Assembly (NCBI RefSeq): GCF_000517105.1
Contig: NZ_KI912148.1
Coordinates: 1,904,200-1,968,199 of the forward strand
DNA: 64,000 nt
From: Fischerella sp. PCC 9605
Lineage (GTDB): Bacteria; Cyanobacteriota; Cyanobacteriia; Cyanobacteriales; Nostocaceae
Direction: 5' to 3'
Part shown: positions 20,793 to 29,429 of the stretch, one piece after another
Layout: each line of letters opens with the position of its first letter
How positions within the stretch are numbered: position 1 is the first letter of the stretch
Notes under the pieces: model-generated
Databases searched by the model: none
What the model saw: the letters and a program-made list of their open reading frames with translations, nothing else
Told to the model about the DNA's origin: nothing
Translations under genes and position numbers: made by a program

Positions 20793-20841
20793 CAGGTTCT
20801 ACCTGGGAATTACTTAGAAGTGGCTCTGCCACTTCTTTTTC
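20793..20841 (+). ncRNA. nsiR4: Small RNA gene, probable NsiR4-type nitrogen-stress sRNA
   Basis: A predicted RNA of about 50 nt starts 7 nt after TATACT and consists of two hairpins. The first is CAGGT-TCT-ACCTG (within 20793-20806). The second is GAAGTGGC-TCT-GCCACTTC (20817-20835), followed by TTTTT, a perfect intrinsic terminator. The only upstream signal is an NtcA-type promoter. NsiR4 is a known NtcA-induced cyanobacterial sRNA that represses the glutamine synthetase inactivating factor IF7; small size, promoter type and terminator fit it. I cannot align to NsiR4 here, so identity is inferred, while the promoter-hairpin-terminator unit is seen directly. Confidence 0.65.
20817..20840 (+). 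terminator. Intrinsic terminator of the small RNA
   Basis: An eight-base perfect stem GAAGTGGC / GCCACTTC with a TCT loop is followed by five T residues. Confidence 0.85.
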
Positions 20842-21077
20842 TGAAACCGAAGTACTTTATATCCGAACTCAACTGTTCGCTTTGGCTTATGAGTATGCTT
20901 AAAGGTAGGCGTTTCTAGCTTGGTATGGGAATGGCGATCGCAAACTTGGTTCCCTAGCAGAAGATAAGATTTTTCTCATCATTCAAAAACACTGCTCAGT
21001 AACTATATTGATGAGTCAAACAATCTTCTTGTACTATAGAGCCTCCTACAGAAATTTTTTTGCAACATAACCATAAT

Positions 21078-21111
21078 AAAACCGTGGTTTGTGAAAGTTA
21101 ACCACGGTTTT
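21078..21111. terminator. Perfect 12-bp hairpin terminator of the Bax-inhibitor gene
   Basis: AAAACCGTGGTT and AACCACGGTTTT are exact complements around a 10-nt loop, 40 bp past the stop of the leftward gene. T-rich arms give a bidirectional terminator. Confidence 0.8.
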
Positions 21112-21151
21112 GAATTGTTAAACTTTACTTTTTACCAGTGCTAACAGATGC

Positions 21152-21880
21152 TTAATCACGGCTATTTAGAGCGATTAGCAATCGTAAGATGAAGATGAAA
21201 AGGTTGATGTAAGTCAAGTACATCGACAAAGCCGCAGGTAGGTACTGATCGTTGCGGTAGGTGCGTGGCAGGATGTAAAAATCGACTACAGATACCCCAA
21301 CAAACAGAAATACACCTAAACCAGAAATGCCTATTTCTAGCCAACCTGGGGTATAGACGCCAAACAAAGCAAATAAGAATTGCAACAAACAGACAACAAC
21401 TAAGGCGATAATGCCCAGATTGATGGTTTTTGTCAAAGCCATGCCATCATCGTCAGAGAGATTTGAACCAATCTGACGGGCGACAATAAAGGTTATACCA
21501 CAACCGAGAGCTGACAAAGTAATTCCTTGAATGCCTACACCCTCTGTTCTCAGCGCCACAAATACCAAGCCACTCAGGGTATATCCAGACAAAAGGCTGT
21601 AGGTTGCAAGCATTGGCAGTGCAACGCTGTTTTTGCCTTTTTCGGCGACGTTTCGGGCAACAAAGAACAGAATTAATTCCAATACAACCGCACCGATAAA
21701 GGTGGGAAAGAAAAGTCCGGGGTTAGCACGGATAACTCCCAAACCGCCGTAGGTTCCTACTGCTGTTAATACCAAACCGCCTCCCACGTAAGGAAGGGCG
21801 TTGGCAATTACATTTGGCCCTACCAGGGCGTGAGTTTTAGCCTCACGGATAGCGTCACGGAAGTTACTACTACTGCTCAT
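21152..21880 (-). CDS. Bax inhibitor-1/YccA-like seven-helix membrane protein
   Basis: This 242-residue protein has seven predicted membrane helices between about residues 30 and 238. It carries the family pattern LSGYTLSGLVF, GCGITFIV and a C-terminal VSVVDFYILPRTYRNDQYLPAALSMYLTYINLFIFILRLL. Bax-inhibitor-1 proteins are pH-sensitive calcium leak channels or regulators of membrane proteases; the role in cyanobacteria is not settled. It is monocistronic with a strong hairpin terminator. The start is ATG 21880. Confidence 0.9.
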   Translation of the reverse strand: MSSSSNFRDAIREAKTHALVGPNVIANALPYVGGGLVLTAVGTYGGLGVIRANPGLFFPTFIGAVVLELILFFVARNVAEKGKNSVALPMLATYSLLSGYTLSGLVFVALRTEGVGIQGITLSALGCGITFIVARQIGSNLSDDDGMALTKTINLGIIALVVVCLLQFLFALFGVYTPGWLEIGISGLGVFLFVGVSVVDFYILPRTYRNDQYLPAALSMYLTYINLFIFILRLLIALNSRD

Positions 21881-22262
21881 ATTTCACAATTCGCCTTTGT
21901 ATGACAATATTGCTGACTATTCTCATTTTTATCCATATTTTCAGCAAAAACGCCAGTATGTGACTACTTTTGCTGTTCACTGTTTGAGTGGAGATAGGGA
22001 ACGGGGAACGGTATTAGGGTAGTCACCAATTTCATACTGATTTTATTTCTATGTGCCAAACTTAAGCATTGTTGAGTTCTGAACTTAGCAGCCTGAAATG
22101 TTCAATGCTATTCTATGGCGATCGCCCTATGCCAAAATCGCGACTCAAATACAAACTCCGAAAAGAGAACAAAAGACGCTGAATTTTATCTTTGCACGGA
22201 GAGCAAGTGAAGTGCAAGTTTACTTTTATTAACTAATTTGTATGATACTGAGAAGAATTTCA
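21881..22262. other. Divergent intergenic region upstream of the lipoprotein
   Basis: It holds the promoters of the Bax-inhibitor gene and the His-rich lipoprotein gene. A GGGAACGGGGAACGG low-complexity tract lies near 21996-22010 and a HIP1-type GCGATCGC at about 22118. No ORF or riboswitch was recognised. Confidence 0.45.
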
Positions 22263-23174
22263 ATGAAATATTCTATTACTGGAATTGCTGCGATCGCAGC
22301 TTTATTACTAACTCAAGGTTGCTCGTCAGTTGTTAAATCTGGAGAAACTTCTTCCCAGGGAAACACAACGGCACAAATCGATCGTGATGGGCACTCAAAC
22401 AATAACCACGGCGGACACTCGAATGAACAAATGCATCATGATGGGCATTCAAATAATCACCAAAGTGATAAATCAACTATCACTGAAGCAAAATTAACTG
22501 CTCCTAAAAATATTGTTCCCAATCAATCCGTGCCTTTGGTTATTGATATTCAAGACTCTCAGGGAAAATCTGTCACCAAATTTGAGACATTTCAAGAAAA
22601 ATTGATGCACTTAATCGTTGTTAGTGATGACCTGAAATTTTTCGATCACTTACACCCAAATTACAAAGGTAATGGGCGTTTTGAAGTTAATGCTAATTTT
22701 CCTGAACCTAATAATTACACTATTTTCGGCGATTACAAGCCCTCTGGGATAGATGAACGGGTTAATGTTATGAAGCTAACAGTTCCCGGTTCAACTCCAC
22801 TCCCTCAAGATTTGGCAAAATATAGTAATACTAAAATATTACCTGATACCAAGATAAACTTGAATTTTTCTCAGCCAAATCTTAAAGCTGGTCAAGAAGT
22901 CACCTTGAAGTTTGATTTAAACGAAGCTACTAATAATCAGCCTATCAAGGATTTAAAGCCATACTTGGGAGAAAAAGGACATTTAGTCATTATCAAAAGT
23001 TCTTCTCCGTTAACTGTATCTGATTATATTCATGCTCATGCTCTCAAAAATTCTCCTGATGGGCAAGTGCAGTTTGTAACTAGCTTTCCCCAATCAGGGA
23101 CATACAAACTTTGGATGCAGTTTAATCGCAATGGCAAAGTTAACACTGCTGATTTTTGGGTAAATGTGCAATAG
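22263..23174 (+). CDS. His-rich periplasmic lipoprotein, putative metal-binding protein
   Basis: This 303-residue secreted lipoprotein has a type II signal peptide with lipobox LLTQGC (Cys at about 20). A histidine-rich linker (about 43-70) follows, with three DGHSNN/GGHSN-like repeats containing about nine His. Two related beta domains come next. The first (about 80-190) contains MHLIVVSDD and DHLHPNY. The second (about 205-303) contains GHLVIIK, IHAHAL and GTYKLWMQF. The paired H-x-H sites suggest copper or zinc binding; this is inference. I chose ATG 22263 because GAGAAG precedes it at good spacing; ATG 22242 lacks a ribosome site. Confidence 0.75.
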   Translation: MKYSITGIAAIAALLLTQGCSSVVKSGETSSQGNTTAQIDRDGHSNNNHGGHSNEQMHHDGHSNNHQSDKSTITEAKLTAPKNIVPNQSVPLVIDIQDSQGKSVTKFETFQEKLMHLIVVSDDLKFFDHLHPNYKGNGRFEVNANFPEPNNYTIFGDYKPSGIDERVNVMKLTVPGSTPLPQDLAKYSNTKILPDTKINLNFSQPNLKAGQEVTLKFDLNEATNNQPIKDLKPYLGEKGHLVIIKSSSPLTVSDYIHAHALKNSPDGQVQFVTSFPQSGTYKLWMQFNRNGKVNTADFWVNVQ

Positions 23175-23334
23175 GTTAGTAGATAGTTAGTGGTTAGTAG
23201 TTAGTAGTTAGTAGTTAGTAGGGGCGTTTTTGGGTAATTATGTTTCAGACACATATTCCCGATTTCTTAGAGGATACAGCTGGCGAATCAAGGGTATCAT
23301 CCCTCATTGAAAGATTTTTCGTCATTCCATCAGA

Positions 23335-23364
23335 TGTAGAGACGCGAAATTTCGCGTCTCTACA
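23335..23364. repeat. 30-bp perfect palindrome, core variant CGAAATTTCG
   Basis: The arms TGTAGAGACG / CGTCTCTACA surround the fully self-complementary core. The sequence is identical to the copy at 39041. It lies about 70 bp downstream of the antiporter stop codon. Confidence 0.85.
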
Positions 23365-23437
23365 AACCAATTTTGCACCACTTGCAACAGCCCCAGTCGG
23401 AGGTTCTTGTTGAGAATTGTGCAAAATGTCAACTACA

Positions 23438-25591
23438 TCAAAATAAGTCAGGAAAGTGCACAATCATCATAGAAGTTTTGGGATGGGAACGGGCGATCGC
23501 CTCTGGTTCTCTTCCCAAAGCGGGTTGACCGAAATGATGGGTACTTTCAACCAAGATCAATAGGTCGTTGGTTTTCAGCGATGCTGAGATTTTTCTGGTT
23601 GGATTTCCCTGTACTTGTTGGATCGGAAATTCGCTGTTAACAAACACAGATTGCAGGTCGTAGGAAGGTTTTGTTGGTTCAAGAAAGACCTGCATAACTT
23701 GCACTGGAGACTTAAGTGCTTCTGAAAGAATTTTCGTTAAACCGAGAGTTTGGCGCAGTGCGTTAGCAGAAATTTTGCGATCGCTCAAAGCTAAAAACAC
23801 TCGTTGGGTATTCTCAATTGGCTGAGAAAAACGAGTAATCAGTACGGGTACTGTTGACCGGCGCACGATATTGTCGATTACACTACCGAAGAAATTTTCT
23901 CGGTAGGTCGAATAACCTTTCCAACCACAAATTACCAGACTAGCATCTCTTTCTTGTGCCGCTCGCAAAATGCCTAAATCAATAGAATCATCGATACGAC
24001 CGATGGGTTCAACGCTAGTAACAGCAGCGTGAGCAAGGGTTTCGGCGACCTCCAGCAAGCGTTTTTGTTGTGTCTTTGCTGCTACGGCAACAAATCCATT
24101 TTTGTCTGAGATGATCACATGCAGTGGCAATAAAGTGCCGTTCCCGTGTTTGGTAAGGATAATTGCCAAATTTAGTAAGTTATCCTCTGTGTTGGGGTTA
24201 GCAACCGGGACTAAAACCCGATTTGCCAAATTATTTACTGTAACCGCATTCTCCAATTGTTCTGAATTAGAAGTAGCAGTATGGGCAGGTTCTTGCTGAA
24301 TTTTTCTTCCCCAACGCTCGGTAATCCAGGGAGACATAACACAGCTTACCAGTATCATTCCGATAATTCCATTCACTGTCACCTCATCCACAAGCTTGAT
24401 GTCAAAAGCGACTGTGATCGCTGCTAGCGTTGAAGCTGCTTGGGCAACTGAAAGCCCAAACATCACCATCGTACTGGGAATTTTCCAGTTAAATATCTTT
24501 GCCGTTCCCCAAGCTGCCAGAAACTTACTAGCGATTTCTGCTGCAATCATCACCACAGCAACCAAAATCCCACGGGCGTCTTTGACGAGGATGAGGGGAT
24601 TCACTAACATTCCCACAGAAATGAGGAAAAATGGCACAAACAGTGTATTGCCGATAAACTGAATCCGATTCATCAAGGGACTCATCTGGGGAATAATTTG
24701 AGTAATCGCTACCCCAGCCAAGAATGCCCCTACAATCGGCTCAATTTCAATTAAATTAGCAATATAAGAAACAATAAACAGAGCCGCTAACACAAACAAA
24801 AATTCTGCCCCTTCGTCGTGTCCAAAGCGGCGAAAAAACCAACGCCCGAGATTCGGTACTCCCCAGAGGGTAGCAAAAGTATAGATAGCCAAAGATGGAA
24901 TCAAAAATAACCAAAAACTGATTGTTAAATTACCCTGGTTAGCTTTCACCACAATTGCTAGTACCAACAGTGCTAGCACATTTGTGATTAGCGTACCTCC
25001 CAGCGTTGCTGTCACAACCTGATTCCGCATAATCCCCAGCTTGGAGAGAACAGGTAAAGCCAAAAGCGTATGGGAAGCAAAACAAGACGCCACTAACACC
25101 GATGCTAAAAAGCTATATCCCAAAGGCAACATAACTGCTGTACCTACGACCATTGGAATTGCAAACGTTGCCAGTCCAAAGGTCAAAGCTTTATTAGCGT
25201 TGCGTTTGAGGTCGTCCAAACTAGTTTCCAGTCCACCCAGAAACATCAAAAACAGTAACCCAACTGTGCCAAGCAACTCTATTGTTTTGTCTCGTTCCAG
25301 CAAACCCAAACCGTAAGGCCCAACAATTACCCCTGCCAAAATCAAGCCAATAATTCCTGGCATTCTCAACCGCTCAAATAATAGCGGCGCGACGAGCATA
25401 ATTGCCAGAATAATCAGGAAGATCGCAACAGGATCGGTGATTGGTCTAAATATCTGTGCAAGCACAGGTGCAAAAACTAACGGTTGAGTTAAGCTTGCTT
25501 CCCAAAACTCCAAATGCTGTAGATAAGTGTTCACAAGGGCTACCCGCCAGAACATTGCTACAATTCTTTTGTGTTTATAAACGAGTTGCAT
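23438..25591 (-). CDS. CPA2-family cation:proton antiporter with C-terminal universal-stress domains
   Basis: This 717-residue protein has an Na+/H+ exchanger domain (about 50-435) with roughly 12 membrane helices, including PGIIGLILAGVIVGPYGLG, FLGGLETSLDDLKRNA and FLAGVAI. A cytoplasmic half made of tandem UspA-like domains (about 455-595 and 600-717) carries VICGWKGYSTYRENFFGSVIDNIVRRSTVPVLI. Such fusions are common in cyanobacteria and are thought to tie ion or pH homeostasis to nucleotide or stress signals. The first 45 residues are poorly conserved in type, so the true start may be one of the later Met codons (for example 25555). It is divergent from the ABC transporter genes. Confidence 0.88.
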   Translation of the reverse strand: MQLVYKHKRIVAMFWRVALVNTYLQHLEFWEASLTQPLVFAPVLAQIFRPITDPVAIFLIILAIMLVAPLLFERLRMPGIIGLILAGVIVGPYGLGLLERDKTIELLGTVGLLFLMFLGGLETSLDDLKRNANKALTFGLATFAIPMVVGTAVMLPLGYSFLASVLVASCFASHTLLALPVLSKLGIMRNQVVTATLGGTLITNVLALLVLAIVVKANQGNLTISFWLFLIPSLAIYTFATLWGVPNLGRWFFRRFGHDEGAEFLFVLAALFIVSYIANLIEIEPIVGAFLAGVAITQIIPQMSPLMNRIQFIGNTLFVPFFLISVGMLVNPLILVKDARGILVAVVMIAAEIASKFLAAWGTAKIFNWKIPSTMVMFGLSVAQAASTLAAITVAFDIKLVDEVTVNGIIGMILVSCVMSPWITERWGRKIQQEPAHTATSNSEQLENAVTVNNLANRVLVPVANPNTEDNLLNLAIILTKHGNGTLLPLHVIISDKNGFVAVAAKTQQKRLLEVAETLAHAAVTSVEPIGRIDDSIDLGILRAAQERDASLVICGWKGYSTYRENFFGSVIDNIVRRSTVPVLITRFSQPIENTQRVFLALSDRKISANALRQTLGLTKILSEALKSPVQVMQVFLEPTKPSYDLQSVFVNSEFPIQQVQGNPTRKISASLKTNDLLILVESTHHFGQPALGREPEAIARSHPKTSMMIVHFPDLF

Positions 25592-25728
25592 TCCTGGTGA
25601 AACTACCGAAGGAATAATTTTGAATGTGAAAAATATAAAATCCTGCTAGGTAGGGATAATTGCAGGACTTTGAGATACATCCCCAGTAGGATTTTCACTC
25701 ACATAAACCACGATGTAGCACATTCCTC

Positions 25729-26659
25729 ATGAAAGCACTGGAAGCCTACAACCTCAAGAAGATATACCGCCAGAATCACCAAAATTTTCCAGCAGTCCAG
25801 AACGTTTCCTTAACCATTGCGCCGGGTGAATTGTTAGCATTCCTTGGCCCTAATGGTGCGGGCAAGACGACGACGATTAAAATGATCGCCGGACTAATTC
25901 AACCGGATGCTGGTTCGGTAAGAATAGCCGGAAGTGACCCTCACCGCAACCCAGCAGCGCTGCAAAAATTAGGTGCAGTGCTGGAAGGAAACCGCAACCT
26001 CTACTGGCGACTATCTCCTGAAGAAAATTTGGAATATTTCGGAGTGCTGTTCCTGACTGACTCGACGACAAGCACGCCAGTCAGGAACAGCACTTTTAGA
26101 AAGATTTGGGTTAATGCACAAACGCCATACCCCAGTGCAGCAACTTTCACGGGGAATGCAGCAGAAGTTAGCATTTGCAGTGGCATTAGTTCATCAACCC
26201 CAGCTTTTATTATTAGATGAACCAACTTTAGGACTCGATGTAGAAGCAACAGAAGATGTGAAAATTTTGGTGCGAGAAATTGCCGCGTGTGGTTGCGCTA
26301 TTTTGTTGACGACTCACCAATTGGCAATAGCTGAAGAACTTTCTGAGCGCGTTGCTATTATCCAAAAAGGTGAAATTTTAGCAGAATCACCAACTGCTGA
26401 ACTTATCCGTCAATTTTCCGGCACAGCTTACAAAATTGAAATGAAAGTTGCACTCGATGAATCACGAATCAAAGAATTAGAAACAATTGGTGCAAACGTT
26501 GAAGATGGACAAATAATTTACCTCAGAAAGCAAGAATTGCTCTACAAAGTCCTAGAAATTCTCAAACCTCTACCACTGCATCGCGTGGAAAATGAAGAAG
26601 CAGACCTTACAGAAATCTTTTTAAAGATAGTTAGAGAAGGAAGAAGTAGGGATGTTTGA
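25729..26659 (+). pseudogene. ABC-2-type exporter ATPase split by a hairpin and frameshift
   Basis: The N-terminal part (25729 to about 26043) has Walker A GPNGAGKT, the Q-loop region and EENLEYFGVL. The frame then enters a 52-bp perfect hairpin and runs off into unrelated residues, stopping at 26220. The rest is intact in another frame. It reads ALLERFGLMHKR, signature QLSRGMQQK, Walker B LLLLDEPTLGLD, then TTHQ, and ends at 26659, overlapping the permease start by 8 bp. About 10-15 residues between FGVL and LLERFGL seem lost. Without recoding no full ATPase is made. A frameshift correction or assembly error would restore a DrrA/CcmA-like protein. Confidence 0.8.
26043..26094. repeat. 52-bp perfect hairpin inside the ABC ATPase gene
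   Basis: The two 17-base arms (26043-26059 and 26078-26094; core TGCTGTTCCTGAC / GTCAGGAACAGCA) are exact reverse complements around an 18-nt loop. The right arm reads as the expected protein (G-T-A-L before LERFGL) in the downstream frame, so the left arm may be an inverted copy of it. Confidence 0.85.
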
Positions 26660-27425
26660 ATTGTTTCTCGCAGAGTTACGCCGCACTTGGATTCAATTTC
26701 GTCGCTACCCAGTTGAAGCGATCGCCGAAATTTTTGTCTATTCTGCTGTCTTTTATGGACTTTTCTTAAGCGCCCGCTACATTGCTGGCCCCACTTTCCA
26801 ATTAGGTAACAGGCTCGACTCCATTGTTATCGGCTATGTACTTTGGAATTTGATGTTGTTCATCATAACGGACATCGCTGGTAACTTGCAATACGAGGCG
26901 CAAACTGGCACTTTAGAACAACTCTTCCTTTCTCGGTTTGGTGCTATCAAGGTATTCTTGATGCGGACATTGGCTAGTTTGATGTTGCGGATGGTTTTTA
27001 TCATCAGCATTCTATGTATTATCATGGCGCTTACTGGCAGCCGTCTCAATTTTCCCCCATCATTGCTTTTACCTTTTGTCACCGTTTTGATGGCAGGATA
27101 CGGGATTGCTTTTGCAATGGGTTCTTTAGCCTTATTGTTTAAGCGTGCTGAGCGATTGTTAGTTATGTTTCAGTTTTTACTTTTGTTTTCGCTGACAACT
27201 CCCACTGAAACTTGGAAAGGATCTTTACAAATTTTGGCAAATTTACTGCCGTTGACTCCCGGCGCAGGACTGCTACGCGATTTAATGGCGAGGGGTGAAA
27301 GTTTAAATTTCACAAAGTTGGTTATAGCTTTTGTGAATGGAGGAATATATTTTGCTGTGGGTTTATTGCTTTTTCGTATTGCCGAACGTGTGGCGAAGCG
27401 GCGGGGAATATTAAGTGGTTATTAA
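26652..27425 (+). CDS. ABC-2-type transporter permease
   Basis: This 257-residue permease has six predicted membrane helices and the ABC-2 pattern YEAQTGTLEQLFLSRFGAIKVFLMRTLASL, the intracellular coupling segment. It overlaps the 3' end of the ATPase gene by 8 bp, so the two were translated as a pair. The ATPase is now frame-broken, which leaves this permease possibly orphaned or served by another ATPase. Its own frame is intact, which suggests that the damage upstream is recent. The substrate is unknown. Confidence 0.87.
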   Translation: MFELFLAELRRTWIQFRRYPVEAIAEIFVYSAVFYGLFLSARYIAGPTFQLGNRLDSIVIGYVLWNLMLFIITDIAGNLQYEAQTGTLEQLFLSRFGAIKVFLMRTLASLMLRMVFIISILCIIMALTGSRLNFPPSLLLPFVTVLMAGYGIAFAMGSLALLFKRAERLLVMFQFLLLFSLTTPTETWKGSLQILANLLPLTPGAGLLRDLMARGESLNFTKLVIAFVNGGIYFAVGLLLFRIAERVAKRRGILSGY

Positions 27426-27487
27426 TCTGGAACCCCACCCCGCTTGCAGAGAGGGGAAATTTAGTATTAGCTAAAGTGGAGTGGTGT

Positions 27488-28261
27488 TCACGTAATTAAA
27501 GTTGCAGCATCTTCATCTAAAAATAAAGTTGCTTGCGTTTGTTTGCGAAGAATGGAAGCAGGACAATCTGTGCTTACATCTTCTTGCAACATCTGTTGAA
27601 CTATTTTAGCTTTGTGTTGGGTTGGCGCAAGGCAGAGGATTTTTTTAGCAGAACAAATCATGGGTATAGTAACAGTAAAAGCATATTTTGGTACACTTTC
27701 TAAATTAGGAAAATGACCTTGCTTTACCTGTTGCAGATGATTCACTTGATCTAATTTCACTAATTTGACGCTATAGATATCTTGGAAATTAGCTACAGAT
27801 GGTTCATTAAAAGCAATGTGTCCGTTTTCTCCTATACCCAGACAACACAGGTCAATTGGTTGTGCTTGCAGTAATTTAGTATAGCGATCGCACTCTCGTA
27901 AAGGTTCTAAAGTATCACCTTCTAGATAGTGAAATTCCCTAGGCTTTACCCGCTTCTGGACACGTTCTCGCAAATATCGCTGAAAACTAGCAGCATGATC
28001 GGCAGAAATTCCCAAATACTCATCTAAATGAAAACAGGTAATCCGCGACCAATCTACACCACCTAATGCTATTAATTCATCGAGAAATTTGATTTGAGAA
28101 TTACCTGTTGCTAGCAATACAGCAGCGCTACCATTCTGCTGGAGAACATTTTGTAAATACTGGTGTGCGATTTCTGCGACATCCTGCGCTAATTCGGCTT
28201 CACAGTTATAAATCTGCACATTGAGGTCATCGAGGCGAAATATTTTTTTTGCGGCTGGCAT
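27488..28261 (-). CDS. nagB: Glucosamine-6-phosphate deaminase (NagB family)
   Basis: NagB (257 residues) converts glucosamine-6-phosphate to fructose-6-phosphate and ammonia. Visible motifs are LLATGNSQIKFLDEL (phosphate binding), FHLDEYLGI with the catalytic Asp, HAASF..YL, and GIGENGHIAFNEP with the ring-opening His and Glu. The later part carries KYAFTVTIPMICSAKKILCLAPTQHKAKIV. It sits near a HAD phosphatase and a ROK sugar kinase. Together these suggest amino-sugar or cell-wall sugar salvage, although the three genes are not one operon because the strands alternate. Confidence 0.9.
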   Translation of the reverse strand: MPAAKKIFRLDDLNVQIYNCEAELAQDVAEIAHQYLQNVLQQNGSAAVLLATGNSQIKFLDELIALGGVDWSRITCFHLDEYLGISADHAASFQRYLRERVQKRVKPREFHYLEGDTLEPLRECDRYTKLLQAQPIDLCCLGIGENGHIAFNEPSVANFQDIYSVKLVKLDQVNHLQQVKQGHFPNLESVPKYAFTVTIPMICSAKKILCLAPTQHKAKIVQQMLQEDVSTDCPASILRKQTQATLFLDEDAATLIT

Positions 28262-28441
28262 GTGATTAGAAAGCGAAGTTTGAGGCTAGGAAACGCTTAA
28301 AAGCGCTAATCATCATCGATTGTCGTCATTTAGAACTTAATTATAGTTTTTGCTCTGATGAATCGAAAAAACTATCGTTCAGTCTCAAAAACAATGTAAA
28401 CTATGTAAATAAACTTAATATTATTTAACATTGGTGAATCT

Positions 28442-29116
28442 ATGCTGGCAGCAATTCTTTTTGACCTAGATGGAACAATTGCCAACACTGACCCCGTACA
28501 CTACATAGCTTGGCGGGAAATGCTTTTAGAGTACGGCATAGAAATTGACGAAAGCTTTTATCAAACTCGAATTAGTGGCAGACTAAACCCAGTCATAATA
28601 CAAGAGATTTTGCCACAATTATCACCAGAAGCAGGTGCAAAATTTGCAGAAGATAAAGAGGCTCTTTTCCGTCAAAAAGCAAAAGATATGCAGCCTTTAG
28701 CTGGGTTTTGGGAATTAATCGCATGGACGCAGAAGCATCAACTTAAACGCGCTCTCGTGACAAATGCACCGAAATTAAATGTATATTTTATGCTAGAAGT
28801 TTTAGGATTAAAAGAAACTTTTGACGTAGTTGTAATTGCAGAGGATTGCATTGCTGGTAAACCCGATCCTGCACCTTACCAAGTCGTACTGAATAAATTA
28901 GGGATAACAGCAGAAAGTGCGATCGCCCTCGAAGATTCTCCCTCTGGCATACGTTCCGCCGTTGGTGCTGGTGTTCGCACTATTGGTATTGCCTCTACCC
29001 ATGACCCCAAAGTACTTGAAGAAAAGGGGGCATTTATGGTCATTCCTGATTTTACAGATTTGCAGTTGTGGACACTGCTGAATTCAGAGATAGAGACTGA
29101 TTTGGTAAATGCTTAA
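28442..29116 (+). CDS. HAD-superfamily sugar phosphatase / beta-phosphoglucomutase-like hydrolase
   Basis: This 224-residue HAD subfamily IA enzyme has motif I FDLDGT (Asp8 nucleophile, Asp10 acid), motif II LVTNAP, motif III KPDPAPY and motif IV ALEDSPSG. The helical cap domain (about 15-85) with HYIAWREMLLEYGI fits beta-phosphoglucomutase or sugar phosphatase relatives. The substrate is probably a hexose phosphate. It is divergent from nagB, with about 180 bp between the two starts, and convergent with the ROK kinase across repeat family A copy 3. The start is ATG 28442. Confidence 0.9.
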   Translation: MLAAILFDLDGTIANTDPVHYIAWREMLLEYGIEIDESFYQTRISGRLNPVIIQEILPQLSPEAGAKFAEDKEALFRQKAKDMQPLAGFWELIAWTQKHQLKRALVTNAPKLNVYFMLEVLGLKETFDVVVIAEDCIAGKPDPAPYQVVLNKLGITAESAIALEDSPSGIRSAVGAGVRTIGIASTHDPKVLEEKGAFMVIPDFTDLQLWTLLNSEIETDLVNA

Positions 29117-29219
29117 CTAACAGACTTATAGTTTGGGATCTGCACTTCGCGCGATCGCGCAAGCTTTTGTAGGGGGGAATGAGGGGGGTGGACACAGATA
29201 AACACTGATAGATCGTTCG

Positions 29220-29342
29220 CTTAGTACAGTATTTCATTAATTCATAGCGAATTATCCTTAGAAATACTCTGCGTTCCTCTGCGCTGCCTCTGCGCCCCTC
29301 TGCGTTTAAAAACACTACGATTTTACGCAAAGCTGTACTTAG
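29220..29342 (-). repeat. Dispersed repeat family A, copy 3 (inverted, longest)
   Basis: On the minus strand it begins CTAAGTACAGCTTTGCGTAAAATCG and ends TACTGTACTAAG. Between these lie the extra GCAGAGG-type units (CTCTGCG repeated on the plus strand) missing from copy 1. It occupies the convergent gap between the HAD and ROK genes. Confidence 0.75.
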
Positions 29343-29429
29343 CATTTGTGTCATCTGTTGGCGTAGGCTTTTCCAAAAACAATTGGAATGTTGCTGACAG
29401 ATTCCCTGCAAATGTAAAGTAAATTCACA

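Noticed and set aside
25729-26659. Programmed frameshifting in the ABC ATPase gene
   Set aside because: The sequence around the break lacks a slippery heptamer, and about 10-15 expected residues are missing, so damage is more likely than recoding.
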